DNA from: Sulfitobacter dubius
GTDB taxonomy: Bacteria; Pseudomonadota; Alphaproteobacteria; Rhodobacterales; Rhodobacteraceae
DNA length: 64,000 bases
Direction of reading: 5' to 3'
Assembly: GCF_900113435.1 (NCBI RefSeq)
Contig: NZ_FOPG01000003.1
Coordinates: 1 to 64,000 of the forward strand
The notes below the pieces were generated by a model that was given only the letters and a program-made list of their open reading frames with translations, did not search any database and was not told the origin of the DNA. The position numbers and the translations under genes were made by a program. Below are positions 45,021-55,785 of the stretch, piece by piece. Position 1 is the stretch's first letter; the number at the start of each line of letters is the position of its first letter.

Positions 45021-45049
45021 AGAAAAGGCCCGGAGATTAATCTCCGGGC
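45021..45049 (-). terminator. terminator after the RcnB-like gene
   Basis: GCCCGGAGA (45049-45041, reverse strand) pairs with TCTCCGGGC (45036-45028) around a TTAA loop, followed by CTTTTCT. It lies about 85 bases after the RcnB-like stop and 50 bases before the ABM gene, isolating the two. Confidence 0.8.
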
Positions 45050-45132
45050 TTATGAGATCGCGCACTGCTATCCTATCGGACTAAACGCGCATACTGCAGA
45101 GACTGCGGCGGTGGTACTGATGTCTTTACGTC

Positions 45133-45528
45133 TTAATCAATCAGTGCCTTGACCAAGAGCGTTGCCGCTGCGGCGAGGTAGATGCTGTCGTCATGCGCGA
45201 TGTAAACTTCGTCGCGGCGAGGTTGGGGAAGGCCCCGTGTGCGCCAGTTGTTGATAACGACTACTTCTTTTTTGCTGAAATGGTGGCCGATATCATGTTG
45301 ATGGTGCCGTTTCGTGACCTTCTTGGTGTTCTGTTTCACCACCTTGGCCTTGTGGCTTTGCTTCTCTACCTTAGCCTTGGCGTTTTGGTTTACCGTCTTT
45401 GTCTTGTCGTAGTGACCGTCGTTTTCTTGAACGACAGCTCTTTGCGCCATGGCCGTTTGCGGCAGGGCGGTCATCGCGGTGACCGCTAAAGCAAAAATAG
45501 TCATGCATCGTTTTATGAAGGTCTGCAT
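45133..45528 (-). CDS. exported RcnB-like protein
   Basis: The 131-residue protein has a signal peptide (residues 1-28, CMTIFALAVTAMTALPQTAM with cleavage near AMA|QR). A Lys/His/Gln-rich middle (KVEKQSHKAKVVKQN, KRHHQHDIGHHF) follows. The C-terminal module WRTRGLPQPRRDEVYIAHDD and SIYLAAAATLLVKALI matches the RcnB domain seen in small periplasmic proteins near metal-efflux systems. The cluster of His suggests metal binding, but no metal transporter gene is adjacent. The ATG at 45528 is 11 bases after AAGGA; an ATG at 45537 is too close to that site. Confidence 0.75.
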   Translation of the reverse strand: MQTFIKRCMTIFALAVTAMTALPQTAMAQRAVVQENDGHYDKTKTVNQNAKAKVEKQSHKAKVVKQNTKKVTKRHHQHDIGHHFSKKEVVVINNWRTRGLPQPRRDEVYIAHDDSIYLAAAATLLVKALID

Positions 45529-45606
45529 TGGGTCCATCCTTGTTGTTCAGTCCTTCTTGAACGTTCCAACAAGATACTTCCGTCGGTCGCCAGACGGGTG
45601 GCAATG

Positions 45607-47064
45607 CTAGGCTTTCCAAAAGGGCGCACGCACAGCCGTGAGCCGTGGGCCGGGGGCGGACCGGTTGTTCTGTGACGGACGGGTGGCAATTTGCGCTGCG
45701 ACCTCTTCTGCGGTCTGCCCTTCGTAACCGGCCGCCACACAATCATTCACGCTGCCGTTATCATCCAGAAGAATCCGCAGGATACCGTCCAAAGCGCTAT
45801 TTTTCGGGCTGAGATCCAACACAGGCAATGCTGCGCCTGCGGGCCCTTGCATCCAATCGCGGTGGGTCTCATTGCGCCAGTGACAAAGCGACTGAACCTC
45901 GGACTGGTAGAGGTCTTTGACAGGATTGAAATCGCCCCTCGGGACAGGCGCGGGCCCCATCGTTGCGACGGTTTTATTCTGTGGAGTGATCAACAGTGCC
46001 CCCGCATCATCCGCCAAGACCTGCAGCATCATACCGCGTAGACTGGGCGCGAAAGCATCTGTGCTTACCCCCGCCCCAAGCGCGGCCAGACTGTCGTGCA
46101 GCGTGGAATGAACGCGTTCCTCTTCAGGGATCGCAATCCGGCGAACATTCTCTGGCCCCAAAGCATCCAGCGCAATGGCCGTTGCCAGCGCGGCGTCATT
46201 CCCTTCGGCCTGTTCGATAAGCACCTGAGTGGAGCCCGTTTTCGCAACATGGTCCCGCAGGCCCACGACCATCGCGCGGTAGTCTCGTTCAGGCGCGTCT
46301 GGTTGGGGCGCGAAGCTGCCTGCCGCGATTTGCCAGCCCTCTGGGCCGCGCTCTAGATTGACATGGGCGATGGCGTCGTCAAATGCGGGCAGTTGCAGCG
46401 CCAGCCTGCCGCCGGGGTTCAGCGCGAATGAAGCACCATCAAACACCTGCTCTTCCTGTCCGCCGGTCATATTGAGGTAGATCAGCGGCAGCTCAGTCTC
46501 AATCACCCGCGCGACCATATGGTTCAGCCGCCGGTCCATCGCACCGCGTAGATGGGGTGCGGCATTTGGGATCAAAAGGAACTCGGCCCCGGTCTCGGCC
46601 TGTGTTTCGGCCACATCGCTTTCCCAGCCATCCGCGCCGATGGGAGAGCCGATCCGCAGCCCGTTCACCATATAGGGGCCGCTGATCGGGCCAGCGTCAA
46701 AGTGAGAGCGCGGCCCGCGGCTGTGTTGAAGCACCCGCTGGGCGATCTTGCCGCCCTGCAAAATCAGGTAGGCGTTATAGACCTGCGTGCCCTCGACCCA
46801 CGGTGCGCCGAGTGCCAGTGCAGGGCCATCTGCGCAGTATTCGGCAAGCGTTTTCAAATGAGTCAGTACATCACGTTGAAAGGCAGGGTTGTGATGCAGC
46901 CTTTCGGCATCATGCCCGGTTAGGAACATCTCAGGCAGAGCAACCATCTGCGCGCCTGCGTCGCGGCCAGCTTCCCACGTTTTGCGTGCCAGTGCCGCAT
47001 TTCCCGACAAATCGCCGACAGTCGGGTTCAATTGCCCAAGGGTGAGGCGAAAGCGGTCTGTCAT
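45607..47064 (-). CDS. degenerate NAD+ synthetase (NadE) paralogue, probable pseudoenzyme
   Basis: The 485-residue protein aligns end to end with glutamine-dependent NadE (usually ~550 residues) but lacks its catalytic residues. The N-terminal nitrilase domain keeps the Glu of VALPEMFLTG. However, the glutaminase Cys motif (normally PICED) reads SPIGADGWESDV, and the Lys loop (KHHLPN) reads LQHSRGPRS. In the synthetase domain the pyrophosphate loop SGGxDS reads EQAEGNDAA, and the ATP loop NKSExxxGY is reduced to NKTVATMG. Several inner segments are deleted. Yet the frame is intact and structural stretches such as LNHMVARVIETELPLIYLNM are well kept. It may have a regulatory or scaffolding role, or be in decay; another nadE is presumably elsewhere. 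The start ATG is at 47064. Confidence 0.82.
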   Translation of the reverse strand: MTDRFRLTLGQLNPTVGDLSGNAALARKTWEAGRDAGAQMVALPEMFLTGHDAERLHHNPAFQRDVLTHLKTLAEYCADGPALALGAPWVEGTQVYNAYLILQGGKIAQRVLQHSRGPRSHFDAGPISGPYMVNGLRIGSPIGADGWESDVAETQAETGAEFLLIPNAAPHLRGAMDRRLNHMVARVIETELPLIYLNMTGGQEEQVFDGASFALNPGGRLALQLPAFDDAIAHVNLERGPEGWQIAAGSFAPQPDAPERDYRAMVVGLRDHVAKTGSTQVLIEQAEGNDAALATAIALDALGPENVRRIAIPEEERVHSTLHDSLAALGAGVSTDAFAPSLRGMMLQVLADDAGALLITPQNKTVATMGPAPVPRGDFNPVKDLYQSEVQSLCHWRNETHRDWMQGPAGAALPVLDLSPKNSALDGILRILLDDNGSVNDCVAAGYEGQTAEEVAAQIATRPSQNNRSAPGPRLTAVRAPFWKA

Positions 47065-47269
47065 AGCATGGCTCCGGGCTGGCTGGCGTTTGTCGGATGT
47101 AGCAGATCGGCGCAGGGGCGAAACCCCCGTGCGCCTGCGTGCCGCAGCGCTTGCTCCGCGTTGGATCGGCCGAAACCGGCGTGCCAGTCCTGCAAACACG
47201 TTGCCTCTGCTTCCTATCACCCGTAACCTCAGGGCAAATGACACTTAACGAGATCGGGAATTTCCGCCC

Positions 47270-48844
47270 ATGTTGCACCGCAGCCTGCCCCTCTGTCTGA
47301 TCGCCCTTCTGGCCACGCCGCTTGCGGCGCAGGACGGGCAGGTGCTGACCAAGGAATATGACGACGGCGGCATCTATGAAGGCACCTTTCAAGGCGGCCT
47401 TCAACATGGCAGCGGCACCTATAAGCTGCCCAACGGCTATGAATATTCCGGCGAATGGGTTGAGGGCGAGATCAAGGGCGAAGGCGTCGCGCGTTTCCCC
47501 AATGGATCGGTCTATGAGGGTAACTTTGCCAAGGGCAAACCCGAAGGTCTGGGCAAGATTACCTTTGCCGATGGCGGCACCTATGAGGGCGAATGGGAAG
47601 CCGGGGCAATCATGGGGCAAGGCGTGGCGATCTACGCCAATGGCGTGCGCTATGAGGGTGAGTTCCGCAATGCCAAGCACCACGGCAAGGGCGTGATGCA
47701 AAGCCCCGGCGGCTATGAGTACAAGGGCGACTGGGTTGATGGCGTCAAACAGGGCGTCGGCACGATCACCTACCCCGATGGCGCGGTCTATGAAGGCGAG
47801 ATCGAAGGCGGCAAACGCAGTGGCGAGGGCACGCTGACCATGCCCGACGGTCTGATTTATGTCGGCCTGTGGAAAGACGGCCAGATCGACGGCACCGGGA
47901 CGCTGACCCAGCCCAATGGCGATGTTTACGAAGGCACCTTGGTCGCGGGCCGCCGTGAAGGCAAAGGCAAGGTCACCTATGAAAACGGCGACATCTATGA
48001 GGGTGACTTCAAAGACGACCGCCGTGACGGGCAGGGCACTTTCACCGGTACCGATGGCTATGTCTACACCGGCTCTTGGGTCGCCGGGCAGATCGAGGGG
48101 GAGGGTCAGGTGACCTATCCCGACGGGTCCGTTTACGTTGGCACCTTTCGCAATGATCTGGCCGATGGCACGGGCAAGATCACTTACCCCGATGGATCGA
48201 CCTATGAGGGCGCTTGGGTGGCAGGCGTGATCGAAGGCGAAGGCATCGCGACCTATACCAATGGCGTGGTCTATGAGGGCGAATTCAAAGACGCCCGCAA
48301 CCACGGCCAAGGGGTGATGACCTACGCCGATGGCTACCGCTATGAAGGTGGCTGGCAGGATGGTCAGCGCCATGGGCAGGGCAAGGCGACTTATCCCGAT
48401 GGGACTGTCTATGAGGGCGAGTTCGCCGAAGGCCAGCGCCATGGCAAAGGCAAGATCACCATGGCCAGCGGCTTTGTCTACGAAGGCGACTGGACCGACG
48501 GGGAGATCGAAGGGCAGGGCGTGGCGACCTATGCCAATGGCGATGTCTATGAAGGCACCTTTAAAGCAGGCAAACGTCAAGGCAACGGCACCATGCGCTA
48601 TGCCAGCGGCGAGGAAGCCTCGGGCGATTGGGAGAACGGCGCGTTGAGTGATGGGGCTGCTGAGGCAGCGCCGGAAGCCGAGGCAGAAGCACCCGAGGAA
48701 GAGACGCTGCCTGCGGATGAGACCCCGGCGGAAACTGCCGGTGGAGAAGGAGCCGCCGCAGAAGAGGCCCCTGAGCAAAGCGTCGAGGAAGACACCTCAG
48801 AGGTTGTGCCCGCGCCGACCGGCACCCCGGCAGACGGCGGCTGA
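47270..48844 (+). CDS. exported MORN-repeat protein
   Basis: A signal peptide (LPLCLIALLATPLAAQ) is followed by about 18 complete MORN repeats and a partial nineteenth, each 23 residues, of the form YEGxWxxGxxxGxGxxxYxDG (about residues 36-460). The last ~65 residues are an Ala/Glu/Pro-rich acidic tail without fold. Repeats differ clearly in sequence, indicating long-term maintenance, not recent expansion. MORN arrays form elongated beta sheets that bind lipids or proteins. With a signal peptide this one should be periplasmic or exported, perhaps an envelope scaffold. No partner is evident. It is divergent from the NadE-like gene (205-base gap with nothing obvious) and upstream of gltX. Confidence 0.88.
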   Translation: MLHRSLPLCLIALLATPLAAQDGQVLTKEYDDGGIYEGTFQGGLQHGSGTYKLPNGYEYSGEWVEGEIKGEGVARFPNGSVYEGNFAKGKPEGLGKITFADGGTYEGEWEAGAIMGQGVAIYANGVRYEGEFRNAKHHGKGVMQSPGGYEYKGDWVDGVKQGVGTITYPDGAVYEGEIEGGKRSGEGTLTMPDGLIYVGLWKDGQIDGTGTLTQPNGDVYEGTLVAGRREGKGKVTYENGDIYEGDFKDDRRDGQGTFTGTDGYVYTGSWVAGQIEGEGQVTYPDGSVYVGTFRNDLADGTGKITYPDGSTYEGAWVAGVIEGEGIATYTNGVVYEGEFKDARNHGQGVMTYADGYRYEGGWQDGQRHGQGKATYPDGTVYEGEFAEGQRHGKGKITMASGFVYEGDWTDGEIEGQGVATYANGDVYEGTFKAGKRQGNGTMRYASGEEASGDWENGALSDGAAEAAPEAEAEAPEEETLPADETPAETAGGEGAAAEEAPEQSVEEDTSEVVPAPTGTPADGG

Positions 48845-48909
48845 CCCCCGCCTTTACTGGACAACGCCCGCGCCCTGTGGCAAGCCCGCGCGCAACAGGA
48901 GTACGCCAG

Positions 48910-50247
48910 ATGTCCAACCCAACGATCACCCGTTTCGCCCCGTCCCCCACTGGCTATATCCACGTGGGCAACCTGCGCACCGCGCTGATGAACTACCTCA
49001 TCGCGCGCAAGGCGGGCGGCACTTTCATCCTGCGCATCGACGACACCGATCCCGAGCGCAGCCGCGAAGAATATGTCGATGGCATCAAGCAAGACCTCGA
49101 ATGGTTGGGGCTGGAATGGGATCGGGTCGAACGTCAATCCGAGCGGCTGGACCGCTACCACGCCGCCGCCGAAGACCTGCGCGAAAAGGGCCGTTTTTAC
49201 GAGGCCTTCGAGACGCCGACGGAGCTGGACCTCAAGCGCAAAAAGCAGCTCAATATGGGCAAGCCGCCGGTCTATGACCGCGCTGCGCTGAAACTCAGCG
49301 ACGAAGAGAAAAACGCCCTGCGCGCCGAGCGTGGTGATGGTGTCTGGCGGTTCAAGCTCGATCACCAGCGGATCGAATGGGATGACGGTATCTTGGGCGA
49401 TATCTCAATCGACGCGGCCTCGGTCAGCGATCCGGTGCTGATCCGCGGCGATGGGCAGATTCTTTATACTCTGGCGAGCGTCGTGGACGACACCGATATG
49501 GGCGTGACACATGTCGTGCGCGGCTCGGACCATGTGACCAATACGGCGACGCAAATTCAGATCATGCAGGCTTTGGGCAATGGCGCCGTGCCGTCCTTTG
49601 CGCATCACTCACTGCTGACCGGGCCGCAGGGCGAGGCGCTGAGCAAACGCTTGGGCACACTGGCATTGCGCGATCTGCGTGAGCAGGGGGTGCAGCCCTT
49701 CGCGCTCTTGAGCCTGATGGCGCGGTTGGGGTCGTCGGATCCGGTGGAACTGCGCAACGACATGGCGCAATTGATTGAGGGGTTTGATATCAACCGCTTT
49801 GGCTCGGCTCCGACCAAGTTCGACGTGCAGGACCTCTTCCCGCTGACGGGGCGCTACCTGCAGCAACTGCCGCTTGAGGCCGTGGCCGATGATATCGCCG
49901 CGATTGGCGTGCCTGAGGACAAAGCCGCGCAGTTCTGGGCGGTCACCCGGGAGAATATCTCGACGCTAAAAGATCTGGGCCCATGGTGGGCCATGTTCCG
50001 CGACGGGGCCGAGCCGGTGATTGCCGAGGAAGACCGCGAGTTTGTAGCGCAGGCGATGCTGCTGCTGCCGGAGATGCCGTTTGATGAGACCACATGGTCA
50101 AGCTGGACCGCCGCGGTCAAAGAGGCCACGGGACGCAAGGGGCGCGGGTTGTTCCGGCCCTTGCGTTTGGCGCTGACGGGGCAAGAACACGGGCCGGAGA
50201 TGGCGCAGGTGATGCCGTTGCTGCAGAACGTGAAGGCGCGCGGCTGA
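48910..50247 (+). CDS. gltX: glutamyl-tRNA synthetase
   Basis: Charges tRNA-Glu. The 445-residue class I enzyme has the HIGH-like motif in TRFAPSPTGYIHVGNLRTAL, the IDDTDPERSREEYVDGI motif, the RGSDHVTNTATQIQIMQALG region, and a KMSKS-type loop LSKRLGTLALRDLREQG. The lysine-rich SerHis loop variants match one of the two GluRS paralogues often present in alphaproteobacteria, so a second gltX may exist elsewhere; tRNA-Gln charging specificity cannot be told. The start at 48910 (MSNPTITRF) follows CAGGAG. A hairpin terminator follows at 50261. Confidence 0.95.
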   Translation: MSNPTITRFAPSPTGYIHVGNLRTALMNYLIARKAGGTFILRIDDTDPERSREEYVDGIKQDLEWLGLEWDRVERQSERLDRYHAAAEDLREKGRFYEAFETPTELDLKRKKQLNMGKPPVYDRAALKLSDEEKNALRAERGDGVWRFKLDHQRIEWDDGILGDISIDAASVSDPVLIRGDGQILYTLASVVDDTDMGVTHVVRGSDHVTNTATQIQIMQALGNGAVPSFAHHSLLTGPQGEALSKRLGTLALRDLREQGVQPFALLSLMARLGSSDPVELRNDMAQLIEGFDINRFGSAPTKFDVQDLFPLTGRYLQQLPLEAVADDIAAIGVPEDKAAQFWAVTRENISTLKDLGPWWAMFRDGAEPVIAEEDREFVAQAMLLLPEMPFDETTWSSWTAAVKEATGRKGRGLFRPLRLALTGQEHGPEMAQVMPLLQNVKARG

Positions 50248-50260
50248 ACAGACCGAGCGA

Positions 50261-50309
50261 CCGGGGGCCCTGCCCCCGGACCCCGGCGGGTATTTGAAAA
50301 AGGATGAAG
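50261..50309 (+). repeat. gltX terminator hairpin joined to dispersed element, copy 2
   Basis: CCGGGGG-CCCTG-CCCCCGG (50261-50279) is a strong hairpin 13 bases after gltX. It is followed by ACCCCGGC and then GGTATTTGAAAAAGGATGAA with a final G (50289-50309), the second copy of the element at 11656-11676. The composite of G/C hairpin plus AT-rich box is probably a recurrent terminator-like unit. Confidence 0.6.
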
Positions 50310-50336
50310 GAGGTTTGGGGGCTGTGCTTGCGGCCC

Positions 50337-50927
50337 TCAGAAGTTCTTTGCCGCGAAGGTGGTTTCTTCGCGTTGTTTGATCTGCACCGACAGGCGGTTC
50401 ATGTGCTGGTCGACCACGGTGGTTTCCGCCTCCGTCAGCGTTTGGTGGCGCGGGTAGATCGGCGCGGCGCGGTCGTCGAGAATGGGCGTGTCCCAGCCAT
50501 CGGTCGTGTCGAAGAAACGTGCCGCGCCATCGGTGCCGAATTCCCGCAGGAAGCCTTGGACCACCACGTCGAGGTAGCTCAGCAGGATGACGTGATCGCC
50601 GTGGTCTACCGCGATGTCGGCGGGGATGGCGTAATGGGCGATGTCGGGGGCGGGGGCCAGATCATGCACCACCGCGCCGCCTGAGGCGTGGCGCTCGTAG
50701 CTGTATTCGCGCTTGTCCAGTGCGGCCCAGTCTGCACCCGGCACCGCAGCGATCAGCCCGTCGATGCGGGTGGCGGGATTTTGCACCACTGAGAGATAGA
50801 CGATATCGCGGCCCTCGGTTCGGACCCATTGCCGCCGCCAACCGTCAAGCTGCGCCGGGCGGGCGTCCGGGTAGCTGTGGGTGTTGCGGTTCACAAGGCT
50901 GCCGTAGCCAAAGAAATAGGGGGTCAT
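50337..50927 (-). CDS. gamma-glutamylcyclotransferase-like protein
   Basis: A 196-residue GGCT-fold protein. The substrate-binding signature FFGYGSLVNRNTH is at the N-terminus, followed by RRQWVRTEGRDIVYLSVVQ, the probable catalytic Glu in WAALDKREYSYERHA, and HMNRLSVQIKQREETTFA at the end. Family members release 5-oxoproline from gamma-glutamyl peptides, but many bacterial members are uncharacterised. The start at 50927 (MTPYFFGYGSLV) places the motif correctly; in-frame codons upstream add no conserved sequence. Confidence 0.83.
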   Translation of the reverse strand: MTPYFFGYGSLVNRNTHSYPDARPAQLDGWRRQWVRTEGRDIVYLSVVQNPATRIDGLIAAVPGADWAALDKREYSYERHASGGAVVHDLAPAPDIAHYAIPADIAVDHGDHVILLSYLDVVVQGFLREFGTDGAARFFDTTDGWDTPILDDRAAPIYPRHQTLTEAETTVVDQHMNRLSVQIKQREETTFAAKNF

Positions 50928-51033
50928 GCGGGGTGCTTTCCGTTTGCCATGTCGCGCGCAACAAAACATGTGCCGCATCTGCCTACAAGCACGCTTGACG
51001 CAGAGGTATGCGGCAGCATACGAAAGGCCAAAT

Positions 51034-51183
51034 CGTCACGGGAGAATCGGTTAACACCGATGCCGAAGGAGCAACCGCCCCGGAAACTCTCAGGCCCCAG
51101 GACCGTGACGTGACCAAGACTCTGGAGAGATGCGCGGATGCGCACGCCGAAGGGATAACGATCTCAGGCGGAAGGACAGAGGG
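51034..51183 (+). promoter_or_regulatory. tandem glycine riboswitch controlling gcvTHP
   Basis: Two glycine aptamers in series. The first (51034-51110) is closed by CGTCACGG/CCGTGACG and contains GGAGAATCGG, GCCGAAGGAGCAA and CTCTCAGGC. The second (about 51117-51183) contains CTCTGGAGAGA, GCCGAAGGGATAA and ATCTCAGGCGGAAGGACAGA. These conserved aptamer blocks and the position 80 bases before gcvT are diagnostic. In this class glycine binding usually switches on the cleavage system. Confidence 0.95.
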
Positions 51184-51264
51184 GGCATCATGCGCGGCAG
51201 CAGCGGCGCTAAGGTGCCGGCATGGTCAAAAGGTCATCCGGAAGCGACAGGAAAGGCGAACCGG

Positions 51265-52398
51265 ATGAGCGATCTCAAGCAGACGGCATTGCATGATTTG
51301 CATGTGGAACTGGGGGCCAAGATGGTGCCCTTCGCGGGCTATTCCATGCCCGTGCAATACCCCCTTGGCGTAATGAAAGAGCATCTGCACACCCGCGCCG
51401 CCGCCGGGTTGTTCGATGTGAGCCATATGGGGCAGGTCGTCGTCCGGGCGAAGTCTGGCAGCTATGATGATGCGGCCTTGGCGATGGAGAGCCTCGTGCC
51501 GGTTGATGTGTTGGGCCTCGGTGAGATGCGCCAGCGCTATGCGATGTTCACCGATCCCAATGGCGGCATTCTGGACGATTTGATGTTGGCCAATCTGGGC
51601 GATCATCTGTTTGTTGTCGTGAATGCTGGGTGCAAGGATGACGATATTGCTCTGATGAAAGAGGCGCTGTCGGACCGTTGTGGCATCGAGGTCTTGGATG
51701 ACCGCGCGTTGCTGGCCCTTCAGGGGCCGAAAGCCGAAGCGGCGCTGGCGCGGTTTCAGCCGTCGGTGGCGGATATGAAATTTATGGATGTTGCCAAGGA
51801 TGTCGACATTGACGGGATCACCGTCACCCTGTCGCGCTCGGGCTATACGGGCGAGGATGGCTACGAGATTTCGGTCGCGAATGACGATGCCGTGGCCTTG
51901 GCGCGCAAGCTCTTGGCGCTGGAGGAGGTCGAGCCCATTGGTTTGGGCGCGCGTGACAGTCTGCGGTTGGAGGGCGGGTTGTGCCTTTATGGTCATGACA
52001 TCGACACCACCACCACGCCGGTTGAGGCGGCACTGAACTGGGCAATCCAGAAGGTGCGCCGCAATGATGGTGAGCGTGCGGGCGGTTTCCCCGGTGCCGG
52101 TGTGATCTTGCAACAACTGGCCGATGGTGCGCCACGCAAGCGGGTGGGGCTGCTGCCCGAGGGCCGTGCACCAATGCGTGAGGGTGTGGCGATCTTTGAT
52201 GCGGCCGAGGGCGGTAATGAAGTCGGCACCGTCACCTCCGGCGGCTTTGGTCCGACGGTTGGCGGCCCCGTTGCCATGGGCTATGTCACCGCCGAGCATG
52301 CGAAGGTCGATACGCCGCTTTGGGGCGAGGTACGCGGCAAGCGCTTGCCATTGACTGTCACGAAAATGCCGTTCGTCGCGGCGAACTTCAAACGCTGA
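51265..52398 (+). CDS. gcvT: glycine cleavage system T protein (aminomethyltransferase)
   Basis: Transfers the methylene carbon from the lipoyl-bound intermediate to tetrahydrofolate and releases ammonia. The 377-residue protein has the family start LHDLHVELGAKMVPFAGYSM, GLFDVSHMGQVVVR, LALQGPKAEAAL, the SRSGYTGEDGYEISV folate site, LGARDSLRLEGGLCLYGHD and C-terminal GTVTSGGFGPTVGGPVAMGY. The ATG at 51265 follows AGGAAAGG. First gene of the riboswitch-controlled operon gcvT-gcvH-gcvP. Confidence 0.97.
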   Translation: MSDLKQTALHDLHVELGAKMVPFAGYSMPVQYPLGVMKEHLHTRAAAGLFDVSHMGQVVVRAKSGSYDDAALAMESLVPVDVLGLGEMRQRYAMFTDPNGGILDDLMLANLGDHLFVVVNAGCKDDDIALMKEALSDRCGIEVLDDRALLALQGPKAEAALARFQPSVADMKFMDVAKDVDIDGITVTLSRSGYTGEDGYEISVANDDAVALARKLLALEEVEPIGLGARDSLRLEGGLCLYGHDIDTTTTPVEAALNWAIQKVRRNDGERAGGFPGAGVILQQLADGAPRKRVGLLPEGRAPMREGVAIFDAAEGGNEVGTVTSGGFGPTVGGPVAMGYVTAEHAKVDTPLWGEVRGKRLPLTVTKMPFVAANFKR

Positions 52399-52419
52399 AT
52401 CTACACAGGGAAATCTGAT

Positions 52420-52779
52420 ATGAAATTTACCGAAGAACATGAATGGCTGCGCGTCGAGGGTGACGAAGTGGTCGTGGGCATCACCACACATGCCGCCGAG
52501 CAGCTGGGCGATGTGGTCTTTGTCGAACTGCCCGAGGAAGGCACCGTCGTTAGCAAGGATGACGAGGTGGTCGTGATCGAATCCGTCAAGGCGGCGTCGG
52601 ACATTCTGGCCCCCATTGACGGTGAAATCACCGAGGTGAACTCTGCGCTGACCGACAACCCCAGCATGGTGAATGATGATCCGCAGGGCGAGGCGTGGTT
52701 CTTTAAGCTGAAGTTCACCGATGCCAGCCAGATGGACGACTTCATGGACGAAGCAACCTATCAAAAATTTATCGGCTAA
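52420..52779 (+). CDS. gcvH: glycine cleavage system H protein (lipoyl carrier)
   Basis: A 119-residue lipoyl-domain protein that shuttles the aminomethyl group between P, T and L proteins. The lipoylated Lys is residue 57 in [20 protein letters not shown]. Other conserved parts are [20 protein letters not shown] and [16 protein letters not shown]. It is placed 21 bases after gcvT and 111 bases before gcvP. Confidence 0.97.
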   Translation: MKFTEEHEWLRVEGDEVVVGITTHAAEQLGDVVFVELPEEGTVVSKDDEVVVIESVKAASDILAPIDGEITEVNSALTDNPSMVNDDPQGEAWFFKLKFTDASQMDDFMDEATYQKFIG

Positions 52780-52890
52780 ACGGCTTTGATGTCGGCAGGT
52801 CCGGCATCTTGAACTGATCTATTGCGTCGCCTTTGGGCGGCGCACCACAAACAGGGGGCGCCGCTGCCGCGCCGTGACGAGGAACCCGAT

Positions 52891-55737
<2,847 letters not shown>

Positions 55738-55757
55738 TCAGGGCACAAAGAAAGCCA

Positions 55758-55785
55758 AAGGGCGCGGGTTCATTCCTGCGCCCTT
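55758..55785. terminator. bidirectional hairpin between gcvP and ABC permease gene
   Basis: AAGGGCGCGGG (55758-55768) pairs with CCTGCGCCCTT (55775-55785) around TTCATT. The stop codon of the convergent permease gene (55770-55772) lies in and beside the loop. On the reverse strand it is followed by TTGGCTTTCTTTG, giving a usable terminator for the permease transcript. Confidence 0.7.

Noticed and set aside
45607..47064. Interpretation of the NadE-like gene as a sequencing-error pseudogene
   Set aside because: There is no frameshift or internal stop; the changes are in-frame substitutions and deletions at active-site loops while other segments stay conserved.
47065..47244. 60-codon N-terminal extension of the NadE-like protein
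   Set aside because: The added sequence is Arg-rich without similarity; the family N-terminus begins exactly at the ATG at 47064.
47270..48640. Regular direct repeats that could suggest a CRISPR or satellite array
   Set aside because: The 69-base period is exactly 23 codons in frame and encodes MORN repeats; units are diverged and there are no constant-repeat/variable-spacer units.
46931..48778. Reverse-strand open frame of 615 codons opposite the MORN-repeat gene, with an apparently repetitive protein
   Set aside because: The repetition comes from the 69-base MORN period read backwards; no ribosome-binding site or independent support.
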